Source: Mesorhizobium sp. 113-3-3
Lineage (GTDB): Bacteria > Pseudomonadota > Alphaproteobacteria > Rhizobiales > Rhizobiaceae
Reading direction: 5' to 3'
Assembly (NCBI RefSeq): GCF_016756495.1
Contig: NZ_AP023243.1
Location: 5,522,501 to 5,586,500 of the forward strand
Length of the DNA stretch: 64,000 nt
Positions 1 through 10,284 of the stretch are shown here, in pieces (the first letter of the stretch is position 1; the number at the start of each line of letters is the position of its first letter). The notes beneath the pieces are model-generated. The model saw only the letters and a list, made by a program, of their open reading frames with translations. It was not told the origin of the DNA and ran no database searches. The translations under genes and the position numbers were made by a program.

Positions 1-1223
1 CGCAATCGGTCAACATCTCCTATCTGACGCACTGGTCGCCGGAGACGGTCGCGCTGCTGGAAGCGGCGGCGAAGGACTATGCCAAGACCAATCCGGACGT
101 CAGCGTCACCGTGCGCGCCGTTCCCTTCGGCGATCTCCTGACCACGCTGCGCTCGCAAGGCGGCGGCGCGGACGGGCCGACGATCGGCGGCATCTACGAT
201 CTGTGGCTGCCGGAACTCGCCCGCGACAAGCTGGTCGCGCCCGCTCCCGAAGCGGTGGCCAGCGAGGTCAAGGCCTCATGGCCTGCGGGCGTCACCAGCG
301 CCGCCTCTGTCGGCGGCACGCTCTACGGCATTCCCAACGAGATCGACGTCTATGCGCTGAACTACAACAAGGCGCTGTTCAAGCAGGCCGGCATCGCCGC
401 GCCGCCCAAGACCTGGGACGAGTTCAAGGACGCGGCCAAGAAGCTGACCAACAAGGAGGCCGGCCAGCAGGGCTTCGGCATGATCAACAGTTGGGCGGCC
501 GGTGTCGTCCACCCCTTCGCCTCGCTGCTGGTGTCCAATGGCGGCGATCTCGTCAAGGACGGCAAGCCCGCGCTGGACAGCCCGCAGGCCACGCAGACCT
601 TCCAGCTCTATGAGGACCTGATCAAGTCGGGTGCCAGCGTGCCGGCCATGGCGACAGCGGATGCCAACACCACCGGCCCGTTCCTGGATAATTTCGTCTC
701 CGGCAAGACCGGCATGATCATCATGGCCAATTGGTGGGAAAGCGCGCTGAAGACCGGCATGGGCGACAAGTTCGCCGACATCGCCACGGCCCCCATCCCC
801 GTCGGCCCGAGCGGCGACAAGCCGCATTCGATCTCCTATTCCTGGATGACGGTGGTCAACGCCAATGCCGGTGCTGCCGAGCAGAAGGCGGCGTGGGACT
901 TCCTCGCCTGGCTGAACAATCCAAAGTCCGGCAAGAACGGCGCCTCGGCGATGTCCGACATCTTGATGTCGATGGGCATCCTGCCCTCGCGCCTGTCCGA
1001 TATCGAGGCGCACAAGGACAAGCTTGGCTCGGAATTCCTCTCCGGCTACGTCAGCGTGCTCACGGATGCCAAGCCGTTCCCGGTGGTGCCGGGCGGGCAG
1101 GAATTCTCGGAATCGCTGCAGCAGACGATCGAGGCGTTGCAGTATGGCCAGGTCTCGGCCAAGGATGCGCAGGCGACGGCGCAGGCCGACGCCACATCGA
1201 TCCTGGAGCGCGCCGCCAAATAA
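1..1223 (+). CDS. ABC transporter sugar solute-binding protein (5' truncated)
   Basis: The gene enters from the left edge already in frame (codons begin at base 3), so its start and signal peptide lie outside the window. About 406 residues are visible, with the two-lobed fold expected of CUT1 (MalE/UgpB-type) periplasmic binding proteins: an early WSPETVALLE stretch, then YGIPNEIDVYALNYNK and PKTWDEFKDAAKKL, which are typical of extracellular solute-binding family 1. The TAA stop overlaps the ATG of the downstream permease by one base, so it is part of that operon. The ligand is probably a mono- or disaccharide or polyol, but the sequence does not say which. Confidence 0.9.
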   Translation, partial: QSVNISYLTHWSPETVALLEAAAKDYAKTNPDVSVTVRAVPFGDLLTTLRSQGGGADGPTIGGIYDLWLPELARDKLVAPAPEAVASEVKASWPAGVTSAASVGGTLYGIPNEIDVYALNYNKALFKQAGIAAPPKTWDEFKDAAKKLTNKEAGQQGFGMINSWAAGVVHPFASLLVSNGGDLVKDGKPALDSPQATQTFQLYEDLIKSGASVPAMATADANTTGPFLDNFVSGKTGMIIMANWWESALKTGMGDKFADIATAPIPVGPSGDKPHSISYSWMTVVNANAGAAEQKAAWDFLAWLNNPKSGKNGASAMSDILMSMGILPSRLSDIEAHKDKLGSEFLSGYVSVLTDAKPFPVVPGGQEFSESLQQTIEALQYGQVSAKDAQATAQADATSILERAAK

Positions 1224-2113
1224 TGATCCAGAGGTACCGTGCCTCGGCGGGCATCATGCTTGCGCCCGCCGTGACGCTGATCGGCATCTTCATCCTTTTG
1301 CCGATGCTGCTCACCGTCTGGCTGTCCTTCCAGGACTGGTCGACGCAGACGCCGTTTTCCAGCGCCAGCTTCATCGGGCTCGACAATTTCCGCGAGATCT
1401 TTGGCGCCTCCTCGGTCGGGCGTGATTTCAAGGGCGCGCTCACCAACACCGCCATCTACACCGCGCTCTCCGTCATCCTCATCCTGCCGCTGTCGGTGGC
1501 CTTCGGCCTGATGGTCTACCAGCATGACGTGGCCGGCGGTACGGCGCTGCGAACGGTGCTGTTTTCCACCTACATGGTGCCGATGATCGCGGTGGCGCTG
1601 GTCTGGTCGAAACTCTATTCGCCCAGCGAAGGGCCACTCAACCAGATGCTCGGCCTGGTCGGCATCGGCCCGCAGCCCTTTTTGTCGTCGCCGCGCTCGG
1701 CGTTGGTCTCGATCGTCTTCCTCAATGTCTGGCAGCAGGTCGGCTATTTCACCGTGCTGGCGATCGCCGGGCTGACGCAGATCCCCGGCAGCCTTTACGA
1801 GGCAGCGAAGCTCGACGGCGCCAACCGATTCGAACAGTTCCGCTTCATCACGCTGCCGCTGATGCGGCGCACGCTTTTGTTCAGTGCCGTCATCGCCATC
1901 ATCAACGCCGTGCAGGTGTTCGAGCCGGTGGCGCTGATCACGCAAGGCGGGCCGGTTGGCGCGACCAACGTGCTCACCTACCACATTCGGCGCGTCGGCA
2001 TCGAACGCGCGCAGGGCGGGCTGGGTTCGGCCATGGCTGTCATGCTGATGCTGTCGCTGATCGTCGTGGTCTGCGCGCTGTTTGCTCTCGCCAACCGGAA
2101 GGATCAGGAATGA
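1223..2113 (+). CDS. Sugar ABC transporter permease, MalF/UgpA type
   Basis: This is a 296-residue inner-membrane permease. The start is the ATG overlapping the stop of the binding-protein gene (TAATG). A hydrophobic N-terminal helix (APAVTLIGIFILLPMLLTV) is followed by about five more membrane segments. The cytoplasmic coupling loop EAAKLDGANRFEQFRFITLP matches the EAA motif that docks with the ATPase. It presumably pairs with the next permease to form the channel. The family is clear; the substrate is unknown. Confidence 0.92.
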   Translation: MIQRYRASAGIMLAPAVTLIGIFILLPMLLTVWLSFQDWSTQTPFSSASFIGLDNFREIFGASSVGRDFKGALTNTAIYTALSVILILPLSVAFGLMVYQHDVAGGTALRTVLFSTYMVPMIAVALVWSKLYSPSEGPLNQMLGLVGIGPQPFLSSPRSALVSIVFLNVWQQVGYFTVLAIAGLTQIPGSLYEAAKLDGANRFEQFRFITLPLMRRTLLFSAVIAIINAVQVFEPVALITQGGPVGATNVLTYHIRRVGIERAQGGLGSAMAVMLMLSLIVVVCALFALANRKDQE

Positions 2114-2973
2114 GCGGGGGATCGTCCAGCCGGCTGTCGCGCAAGCGCCCGTCGGGCCGCAAGGCGCTGCTGGCGACGCTGATGCTGCTGGTCGCCGTGG
2201 CCTCGGCCTTCCCGCTGGTGTGGATGGTGCTGTCGAGCCTGAAAACGCCGGCCGAAAGCATGCAGGTGCCGCCGGTGTGGATACCGCATACGCCGAGCCT
2301 CGACGCCTATGAAAAAGTTTCCGGCGTGGTCAATGTCGGCCGCTCGATGTGGAATTCCCTGGTCATCGCCTCGATCACCACCGCCGGCATCCTGATCACG
2401 AGCATGATGGCCGGCTATGCTTTCGCCAAATACCATTTCCCCGCCAAATCGCTGCTGTTTTCGGTGCTGATCGCCACCATGTTCCTGCCGCCGATCGTGA
2501 CGCTGATCCCGCTCTACCGCCTGGTGGGCTCGATCGGCCTCAACGCCAGCCTCGCCGGCATCATCGTGCCCAACCTCGCCAATGCCTTCGGCATCTTCCT
2601 GATGCGCCAGTTCATTTCAGGCGTGCCCGACGATCTGATCGACGCCGCGCGCATGGACGGCGCTTCGGAACTGCTGATCCTGTTCAAGATCGTGGCGCCC
2701 AGCGTTGCGCCGGCCATCGCCGCGCTGGCGCTGTTCGCCTTCGTCTATCACTGGAACAGCTATCTCTGGCCGCTGACGGTCCTGCAGGGCAATGCCGACG
2801 CCTATCCGATCGTGATCAGCCTCAGCCGCCTGCTCAGCTACAACAGGGGCGCGGTGAACACCGGCCTGGTGATGGCCGGCGCGACACTGGCCGTGCTGCC
2901 GCCGCTCATCCTCTTCGTCCTGCTGCAACGCTTCTTCGTCGATTCCATCGTCGGCTCGGCCATCAAGGGATAG
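2110..2973 (+). CDS. Sugar ABC transporter permease, MalG/UgpE type
   Basis: This 287-residue permease starts at an ATG overlapping the previous stop (ATGA), so translation is coupled. It has the MalG-type layout: an N-terminal helix, the periplasmic stretch PPVWIPHTPSLDAYEKV, several membrane segments, and the EAA loop DAARMDGASELLILFKIVAP near residues 178-197. No ATPase gene follows; the convergent pobA begins 5 bases after the stop. The ATPase must be encoded upstream of the window or borrowed from another sugar importer. Confidence 0.92.
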   Translation: MSGGSSSRLSRKRPSGRKALLATLMLLVAVASAFPLVWMVLSSLKTPAESMQVPPVWIPHTPSLDAYEKVSGVVNVGRSMWNSLVIASITTAGILITSMMAGYAFAKYHFPAKSLLFSVLIATMFLPPIVTLIPLYRLVGSIGLNASLAGIIVPNLANAFGIFLMRQFISGVPDDLIDAARMDGASELLILFKIVAPSVAPAIAALALFAFVYHWNSYLWPLTVLQGNADAYPIVISLSRLLSYNRGAVNTGLVMAGATLAVLPPLILFVLLQRFFVDSIVGSAIKG

Positions 2974-2978
2974 CTGCT

Positions 2979-5203
<2,225 letters not shown>

Positions 5204-5222
5204 GTCCTGTTCTTCCTGACCA

Positions 5223-5837
5223 TCAGCTGTCGAAGAAGACCGTTTCCTTCTCCCCCTGGAGATGGACGTCGAAGACATAGGTGTCGCCGTGGCGCTCGGC
5301 GATCAGCGTCGGCACGCGAACGCGATGCTCGATGCGCGCCAGGATCGGATCCTCGCCATTGGCTTTTTCCTCGTCGGAAAAATAGAGTCGTGTGTGCAGG
5401 CCGAGATTGATGCCGCGCGCGACGATCCACAGCGTGATGTGCGGCGCCATCAGGCGACCATCCCGGAACGGCACGCGGCCGGGCTTGATCGTCTCGAAGG
5501 CACAGACGCCCGTGTCCATGTCGGTCGGGCAGCGGCCCCAGCCGAAGAAGTTCGGATCGGCCGCGCCGCGCAATTCGGCCGGCGAATTGTAGAGCCCGTC
5601 GGCGTCCGCCTGCCAGATCTCGATCAGCGCATCCTTGAGCGGCGTGCCGGTGCCGTCGAGCACGCGGATATTGAGAGCGATGCGCTCGCCCCTGGTTTTG
5701 TCGTTGACCATGGTCGAGCCAAGATCACTCTCATAGACGCCGCTGATGCCGCAGAAATTCGGCGTCAGCCCGATATGGACGTACGGCCCGGCTGTCTGCG
5801 AAGGGCTCTCCTTGAGCCTGTCGAGCGACTGGCTCAT
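5223..5837 (-). CDS. pcaG: Protocatechuate 3,4-dioxygenase alpha subunit
   Basis: PcaG is the alpha subunit of the intradiol dioxygenase that opens protocatechuate between the two hydroxyls. The 204-residue product contains the family signatures TAGPYVHIGLTPNF near the N-terminus and LIEIWQADADGLYNSP around residue 75. The alpha subunit does not hold the iron but shapes the active site of PcaH. The start is ATG 5837, overlapping the pcaH stop; the upstream extension reads through pcaH in another frame and is rejected. Confidence 0.96.
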   Translation of the reverse strand: MSQSLDRLKESPSQTAGPYVHIGLTPNFCGISGVYESDLGSTMVNDKTRGERIALNIRVLDGTGTPLKDALIEIWQADADGLYNSPAELRGAADPNFFGWGRCPTDMDTGVCAFETIKPGRVPFRDGRLMAPHITLWIVARGINLGLHTRLYFSDEEKANGEDPILARIEHRVRVPTLIAERHGDTYVFDVHLQGEKETVFFDS

Positions 5838-6592
5838 CAATTGCCCTCCAGCCGGTTTTCGAACAGTGACGAACGGCGGCCGCGCAGCACGATGTCGAAC
5901 CTGTAGGCGAGCGCATCCATCGGAATGGTCGCCTGCGTGTCGAGGACGGCTGTCAGCGCCTCGATGGCCGCCTTGTCGGCGATACCGCGCACGATCGGGC
6001 ATTTCCAGATCAGCGGGTCGCCCTCGAAGTACATCTGCGTGATCAGGCGCTGGGCAAAGCCATGGCCGAAAACCGAGAAATGGATGTGCGCCGGGCGCCA
6101 GTCATTGGGTCCGTTCGGCCAGGGATAGGGCCCGGGCTTGACGGTGCGAAAGGCGTAGAAGCCATCCTCACCTGTAATGGTGCGGCCGCAGCCGCCGAAA
6201 TTCGGATCGAGCGGTGCCAGATAGCCATCCTTCTTGTGACGGTAGCGGCCGCCGGCATTGGCCTGCCAGAATTCGAGGAGCACGCCGGGAACGCCAACCC
6301 CGCGCTCATCGAGCACCCGCCCATGGACGATGATGCGCTCGCCGATGGCGCTCTCGCCGGGCCTGGCGAAATTGTGGATCAGGTCGGCGTCGAGTTCTCC
6401 CAGCATGGCATGGCCGAAAACCGGTCCGGCAATTTCCGACAGCGTGTTGTCGAAGGACAGAAGTGCCTTTTGCGGCGAGCGCAGCACCGAACTTTTGTAG
6501 CCCGGCGTCAGCGCCGGCGGATGCCATGTCCGGTCGCGCTGGAAGAAAGCGCCGGTCTCGGGCCTCCGGTTCGAGCCGGACTCAGCGGGCAT
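5837..6592 (-). CDS. pcaH: Protocatechuate 3,4-dioxygenase beta subunit
   Basis: PcaH is the iron-bearing beta subunit of protocatechuate 3,4-dioxygenase. In the 251-residue product the four expected Fe(III) ligands are present: Tyr117 (NAGGRYRHK), Tyr156 (PYPWPN), and His169 and His171 (RPAHIHFS). The intradiol signature [16 protein letters not shown] is intact. The start overlaps the end of pcaC by about 11 bases and the stop overlaps the pcaG start, so all subunits are translationally coupled. Confidence 0.96.
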   Translation of the reverse strand: MPAESGSNRRPETGAFFQRDRTWHPPALTPGYKSSVLRSPQKALLSFDNTLSEIAGPVFGHAMLGELDADLIHNFARPGESAIGERIIVHGRVLDERGVGVPGVLLEFWQANAGGRYRHKKDGYLAPLDPNFGGCGRTITGEDGFYAFRTVKPGPYPWPNGPNDWRPAHIHFSVFGHGFAQRLITQMYFEGDPLIWKCPIVRGIADKAAIEALTAVLDTQATIPMDALAYRFDIVLRGRRSSLFENRLEGN

Positions 6593-6989
6593 TGTCGGCT
6601 CCGTCCATTTCCGAAAACAGGTCCTTGGCTATTCTGAAGGCACGGTTGGCGGCCGGCACGCCGGCATAGATGGCGACATGCAGGAACGCCTCGCAGATAT
6701 CGTCGCGCGTCGCGCCGGTGTTGGCGGTGGCGCGCACATGCAGGGCGACCTCCTCATCATGGCCGAGTGCGGCCAGCAGCGCCAGCGTGACGATCGAGCG
6801 CTCGCGCTTGCTGAGGCCCGGCCGTGCCCACACCGTTCCCCAGGCGGCCTCGGTGATCAGTTCCTGGAAGGGCTGATCGAAATCGGTGGCAGCGATCTCG
6901 GCCCGATCGACATGCCGATCGCCGAGCACCGCGCGGCGCACCGCGAGACCAGTGCGATACCTGGCTGCGTTGCCGGGGACTTCATCCAT
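6582..6989 (-). CDS. pcaC: 4-carboxymuconolactone decarboxylase
   Basis: PcaC decarboxylates gamma-carboxymuconolactone to beta-ketoadipate enol-lactone. The 135-residue protein is a single CMD (AhpD-like) domain with the conserved stretches [20 protein letters not shown] and [19 protein letters not shown]. The start is taken at ATG 6989 ([15 protein letters not shown]), which has a GGAG leader and overlaps the end of pcaD by only 8 bases. The alternative ATG 11 codons upstream is deeper in pcaD and lacks family similarity. Confidence 0.95.
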   Translation of the reverse strand: MDEVPGNAARYRTGLAVRRAVLGDRHVDRAEIAATDFDQPFQELITEAAWGTVWARPGLSKRERSIVTLALLAALGHDEEVALHVRATANTGATRDDICEAFLHVAIYAGVPAANRAFRIAKDLFSEMDGADNAR

Positions 6990-7791
6990 GGTTTTGTGCT
7001 CCAGAGGCAAGCGACGCGACAAATTCGCGGATCAGGGCGACCAGCGCTTCAGGCTGTTCGACGCAAGGGATATGTCCGGCGTCGCGGATGATCTCGAAAC
7101 GCGAACCGGGGATAAGGGCGGCCAGCGAGCGGACGAGAGGAGGAGGCGTCGAGCCATCCCGCTCACCGACGACGCAGAGCGTCGGCACCGAGATGCGGCG
7201 CGCCGCGTCGGTGAAATCGGCGTCGCGGATAGCGGCGCAGGTTCCGAGGTAGCCGGCGGGTGCTTGCCGCGTCATCATGTTCCAGTAGCCGTCCAGCTCG
7301 GCCACCCGCGCGGTGTGGAAGGCCGGAGTGAACCACAGTTTGAGCACGCTATCGGCAATGGCCTGGATGCCTTTGCGCTCGACGACCGCGATGCGGGTGT
7401 TCCAGCTCTCATTCGTGCCGATCTTGTGGGCCGTGTCGCACAGGATCAAGGCCTCGACGATCCCGGGGCGCCTGGCATAGAGGGCTTGTGCGATCATGCC
7501 GCCGACCGAGAGGCCGCACAGCACCACCTTCTTCCACCCGAAATGATCGATGAGGCCCGAGAGATCGTCGACATGATCGTCGATCGACTTGATGTCGCCG
7601 ATGTCGGACAGCCCGTGGCCGCGCTTGTCATAGACCAGCAAGGACATTTCGCCATCAAGTGCGGCGACAACATCGTCCCAGATCCGGAAATCGGTGCCCA
7701 GCGAATTGATGAATATGATCGCGCACGCATTGCCGGTCGCCTTGACGTGGCGATGATGCAGCGTGATGCCGCCGATGGTGACGAATGGCAC
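6982..7791 (-). CDS. pcaD: 3-oxoadipate enol-lactonase (GTG start)
   Basis: PcaD hydrolyses beta-ketoadipate enol-lactone to beta-ketoadipate. The 269-residue alpha/beta hydrolase shows the oxyanion region NSLGTDFRIW, the nucleophile elbow CGLSVGGM, an acidic residue in GERDGSTPP and the catalytic His in AGHIPCVEQP. The start is placed at GTG 7791 (reading VPFVTIGG), because a strong GGAGGA Shine-Dalgarno lies just upstream. The in-frame ATGs at 7815 and 7857 lie at or before that ribosome site and inside the conserved promoter module. It is the first gene of the pcaDCHGB-pobA operon. Confidence 0.93.
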   Translation of the reverse strand: MPFVTIGGITLHHRHVKATGNACAIIFINSLGTDFRIWDDVVAALDGEMSLLVYDKRGHGLSDIGDIKSIDDHVDDLSGLIDHFGWKKVVLCGLSVGGMIAQALYARRPGIVEALILCDTAHKIGTNESWNTRIAVVERKGIQAIADSVLKLWFTPAFHTARVAELDGYWNMMTRQAPAGYLGTCAAIRDADFTDAARRISVPTLCVVGERDGSTPPPLVRSLAALIPGSRFEIIRDAGHIPCVEQPEALVALIREFVASLASGAQNHG

Positions 7792-7800
7792 GATTTCGAT

Positions 7801-7877
7801 CCTCCTCCCCCACATTGCACAAGGCATTTGGTTCGGTAAAATGATATTTTTCGCCATTCCATTAACTCAGGGGTTAT
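7801..7877 (-). promoter_or_regulatory. pcaD promoter module, copy 1 of a duplicated 77-bp element
   Basis: Read on the minus strand, this segment aligns without gaps to 8848-8924 on the plus strand, with 61 of 77 bases identical by hand count. The match includes 24 consecutive identical bases (7827-7850). It starts with the PcaQ-type palindrome and ends in the GGAGG ribosome site of pcaD. The core presumably holds the RNA-polymerase site. Confidence 0.85.
7862..7877. promoter_or_regulatory. Candidate PcaQ binding site in the pcaQ-pcaD intergenic region
   Basis: The minus strand reads ATAACC-CCTG-AGTTAA. This matches the ATAACC-N4-GGTTAA-type palindrome that PcaQ recognises in Sinorhizobium at all but one arm position. 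It sits between the divergent genes, 7 bases before the pcaQ ATG, where it can activate pcaD and also affect pcaQ itself. Confidence 0.8.
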
Positions 7878-7884
7878 CAAATCC

Positions 7885-8802
7885 ATGGCCGAAAGCCGCA
7901 TCCGCTTCCGTCACCTGCAGGCATTCCTGGAAGTCGCGCGGCAAGGCAGCGTGGCCCGCGCCGCCGACTTCCTGCATGTCAGTGCGCCTGCGGTGACCAA
8001 GACGTTGCGTGAGTTGGAGGAGGCGCTCGGTGTCGCCGTCGTCGAACGTGACGGGCGCGGCATTCGCGTCACAAGGCTCGGCGAGATCTTCCTCGGCCAT
8101 GCCGGCTCGGCGATTACGGCGTTCAAGCGCGGCGTCGATTCCGTTCGCCAGGACGGCGCCATCAATCGCCATCCGATCCGCATCGGTGCGCTGCCGACCG
8201 TGTCGGCCAAAGTCATGCCGCAGGCCATCAGCCTGTTCCTCGGGGAAAATACCGGGGCGGCTATCAAGATCGTCACCGGCGAGAACGCCGTGCTGCTCGA
8301 GCAATTGCGTACCGGCGCGCTCGATCTGGTCGTCGGGCGGCTGGCGGCGCCCGAAAACATGACCGGCTTCTTCTTCGAGCATCTCTATTCCGAACAGGTG
8401 CTGTTCGTTGTGCGCGCCGGACACCCCCTGCTCGAACCGGGAGCGGATATCTTCGCACGGCTCGACGAATTCCCGGTGCTGATGCCGACCCGGGAATCCG
8501 TCATACGCCCCTTCGTCGATCGCCTGTTCATCACCAATGGCATGACCGCGCCGGCGACCGAGATCGAAACCGTCTCGGACTCTTTCGGCCGCTCCTTCAT
8601 GCGGCAGAGCAATGCGGTGTGGATCATCTCTGCAGGGGTCGTCGCCAACGAAATCGCCAGTGGCGCCTTCGTCGCCCTGCCGGTCGACACCGAGGAAACC
8701 AAGGGGCCGGTCGGCTTGACGATGCGGACGGATACGGCGCCCTCGCCCGCCTTCACAATCCTGCTGCAAACCATTCGCGAGGCGGCAAGGCCGGGCAAGT
8801 GA
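7885..8802 (+). CDS. pcaQ: LysR-type activator of the pca operon
   Basis: PcaQ is a LysR-type regulator that in rhizobia and Agrobacterium activates pcaDCHGB in response to pathway intermediates. The 305-residue product begins with a winged helix-turn-helix (RFRHLQAFLEVARQGSVARA, then DFLHVSAPAVTKTLRELEEA), followed by an effector domain from about residue 90. Identity rests on the N-terminal similarity and the divergent position next to pcaD, which is the standard arrangement. No good Shine-Dalgarno is visible before ATG 7885. The candidate operator lies immediately upstream, which would fit autoregulation. Confidence 0.95.
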   Translation: MAESRIRFRHLQAFLEVARQGSVARAADFLHVSAPAVTKTLRELEEALGVAVVERDGRGIRVTRLGEIFLGHAGSAITAFKRGVDSVRQDGAINRHPIRIGALPTVSAKVMPQAISLFLGENTGAAIKIVTGENAVLLEQLRTGALDLVVGRLAAPENMTGFFFEHLYSEQVLFVVRAGHPLLEPGADIFARLDEFPVLMPTRESVIRPFVDRLFITNGMTAPATEIETVSDSFGRSFMRQSNAVWIISAGVVANEIASGAFVALPVDTEETKGPVGLTMRTDTAPSPAFTILLQTIREAARPGK

Positions 8803-8847
8803 GGCGTCGGACCGTTCGGGCCGGGCTGCATCCTCTTCAGAAATTCG

Positions 8848-8863
8848 CTAACCCCAGGGTTAA
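8848..8863. promoter_or_regulatory. Candidate PcaQ binding site upstream of the HAAT operon
   Basis: The sequence CTAACC-CCAG-GGTTAA is a near-perfect match to the ATAACC-N4-GGTTAA PcaQ palindrome, better than the site at pcaD. Established work in Sinorhizobium meliloti shows that PcaQ also activates a protocatechuate-inducible ABC importer, so this is the expected location. Confidence 0.85.
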
Positions 8864-8924
8864 TGAAATACCGCAAAATATCATTTTACCGAACCAAAAC
8901 GCTGGTGCACTGTGCCGATGGAGG
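8848..8924 (+). promoter_or_regulatory. Promoter module of the aromatic-acid ABC operon, copy 2 of the 77-bp element
   Basis: This segment is a near-copy of the pcaD promoter (61 of 77 bases shared, no gaps), including an identical 24-base block at 8875-8898. It lies directly after pcaQ and 19 bases before the start of the binding-protein gene. The two operons should therefore share PcaQ control. Confidence 0.85.
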
Positions 8925-8943
8925 ACTACAGAGGGAGGAATGC

Positions 8944-10260
8944 ATGACCTACGTTAGCGGTAGCAGATCCAGTATTCGTGGCGTGTCGCGGCGCCAGTTC
9001 ATCGCCACCTCGATCGCCGGCGGCGCGGCACTCGCGCTCGGCGGCAGCAAGGCCTTCGCCCAGGCAGCCGGCACGCTCAAGGTCGGCTTCGTCAGCCCGC
9101 GCACCGGGCCGCTGGCCGGCTTCGGCCAGACCGACGGCTATGTGCTCGACCTTGCCCGCAAGGCACTCGCCGGCGGCCTCGAGATCGGCGGCAAGAAGTA
9201 TAGCGTCGAAATCCTCGACCAGGACACGCAGTCCGATCCTTCCCGCGCGGGCCAGCTCGCCAAGGACCTGATCAACAATCAGGCCATCGACCTGATGCTG
9301 GCGGTGTCGACGCCGGAGGTGATCAATCCGGTGGCCGACGCCTGCGAGGCCGCGGGGGTGCCCTGCCTGTCGACCGTCATGCCGTGGGAAGCCTGGTATT
9401 TCGGCCGCGGCGCCAAGCCCGGCGCGCCCTCGCCGTTCAAGTGGACCTATCATTTCGGCTTCGGCGTCGGCGAATTCTTCAAGGCCTATATCTCGCAATG
9501 GAACCTGATCGAGACCAACAAGAAGGTCGGCGTCATGTATCCCAACGACGCCGACGGCAACGCCATCCGCGCCAATCTGGCGCCGCTCTTGGCCAAGCAG
9601 GGTTTCACCATCGTCGATCCCGGCGCCTATGAAACCGGCACCACGGACTATTCCTCCCAGATCGCGCTGTTCAAGCAGGAAGGCGTCGAGATCTTCAACT
9701 CCTTCCCGATCCCGCCGGACTTCGCCGCCTTCTGGCGCCAGGCGGCACAGCAGGGGCTGATCAAGCAGATCAAGATCGCCCAGGTCGCCAAGACCGGCCT
9801 GTTCCCCTCCGACATCGAGGCGCTCGGCGATCTCGGCATGAAGATTTCGAGCGCCGCCTACTGGCACAAGGCGTTCCCCTATAAATCGCCTCTCACCGGC
9901 GTTTCGGGCACCGAGCTCGCCGACGGCTACGAGGCGGCAAGCGGCAAGCAGTGGACACAGCAGCTCGGCGCCTCGATGTCGCTGCTCGACGCCGGCTTCG
10001 AAGCGCTGAAGGCGAGCTCCGACGCCAAGGACAAGGCGGCGGTAGCCAAGGCGCTGAGCACGCTGAAGACCGAGACCATGATCGGCAAGGTCGATTTCAC
10101 CAGCGGCCCTGTCGCCAATGTCTCGCCCGGTCCGATCATCGGCACGCAATGGGTGGCCGCCAAGGAAGGCAGCAAATTCCCGCTCGACTATGTCGTGACC
10201 GAGAACGCCACCGACCCGAAGGTGCCTGTCGAAGCCAAGCTTCTGCCTTACAACGGCTGA
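8944..10260 (+). CDS. Branched-chain-type ABC solute-binding protein, probably for protocatechuate
   Basis: This 438-residue periplasmic binding protein belongs to the Leu/Ile/Val-type (HAAT) family. The N-terminus has a Tat-type twin-arginine signal (VSRRQFIATSIAGGAAL) ending near AFAQA, so it may be exported folded. The mature part begins TLKVGFVSPRTGPLAGFGQ, as usual for the family. The start is ATG 8944 with GGAGG upstream; the 27 in-frame codons before it are promoter sequence. Position under a PcaQ-type promoter and synteny with the S. meliloti protocatechuate importer suggest the ligand is protocatechuate or a related aromatic acid. Confidence 0.9.
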   Translation: MTYVSGSRSSIRGVSRRQFIATSIAGGAALALGGSKAFAQAAGTLKVGFVSPRTGPLAGFGQTDGYVLDLARKALAGGLEIGGKKYSVEILDQDTQSDPSRAGQLAKDLINNQAIDLMLAVSTPEVINPVADACEAAGVPCLSTVMPWEAWYFGRGAKPGAPSPFKWTYHFGFGVGEFFKAYISQWNLIETNKKVGVMYPNDADGNAIRANLAPLLAKQGFTIVDPGAYETGTTDYSSQIALFKQEGVEIFNSFPIPPDFAAFWRQAAQQGLIKQIKIAQVAKTGLFPSDIEALGDLGMKISSAAYWHKAFPYKSPLTGVSGTELADGYEAASGKQWTQQLGASMSLLDAGFEALKASSDAKDKAAVAKALSTLKTETMIGKVDFTSGPVANVSPGPIIGTQWVAAKEGSKFPLDYVVTENATDPKVPVEAKLLPYNG

Positions 10261-10284
10261 TGGACCGCTGACGAGGATCGCCTG

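Noticed and set aside
8863..8943. 27-codon N-terminal extension of the 8944 binding protein
   Set aside because: It runs through the duplicated promoter module. A similar peptide appears antisense at the pcaD promoter only because the DNA is duplicated.
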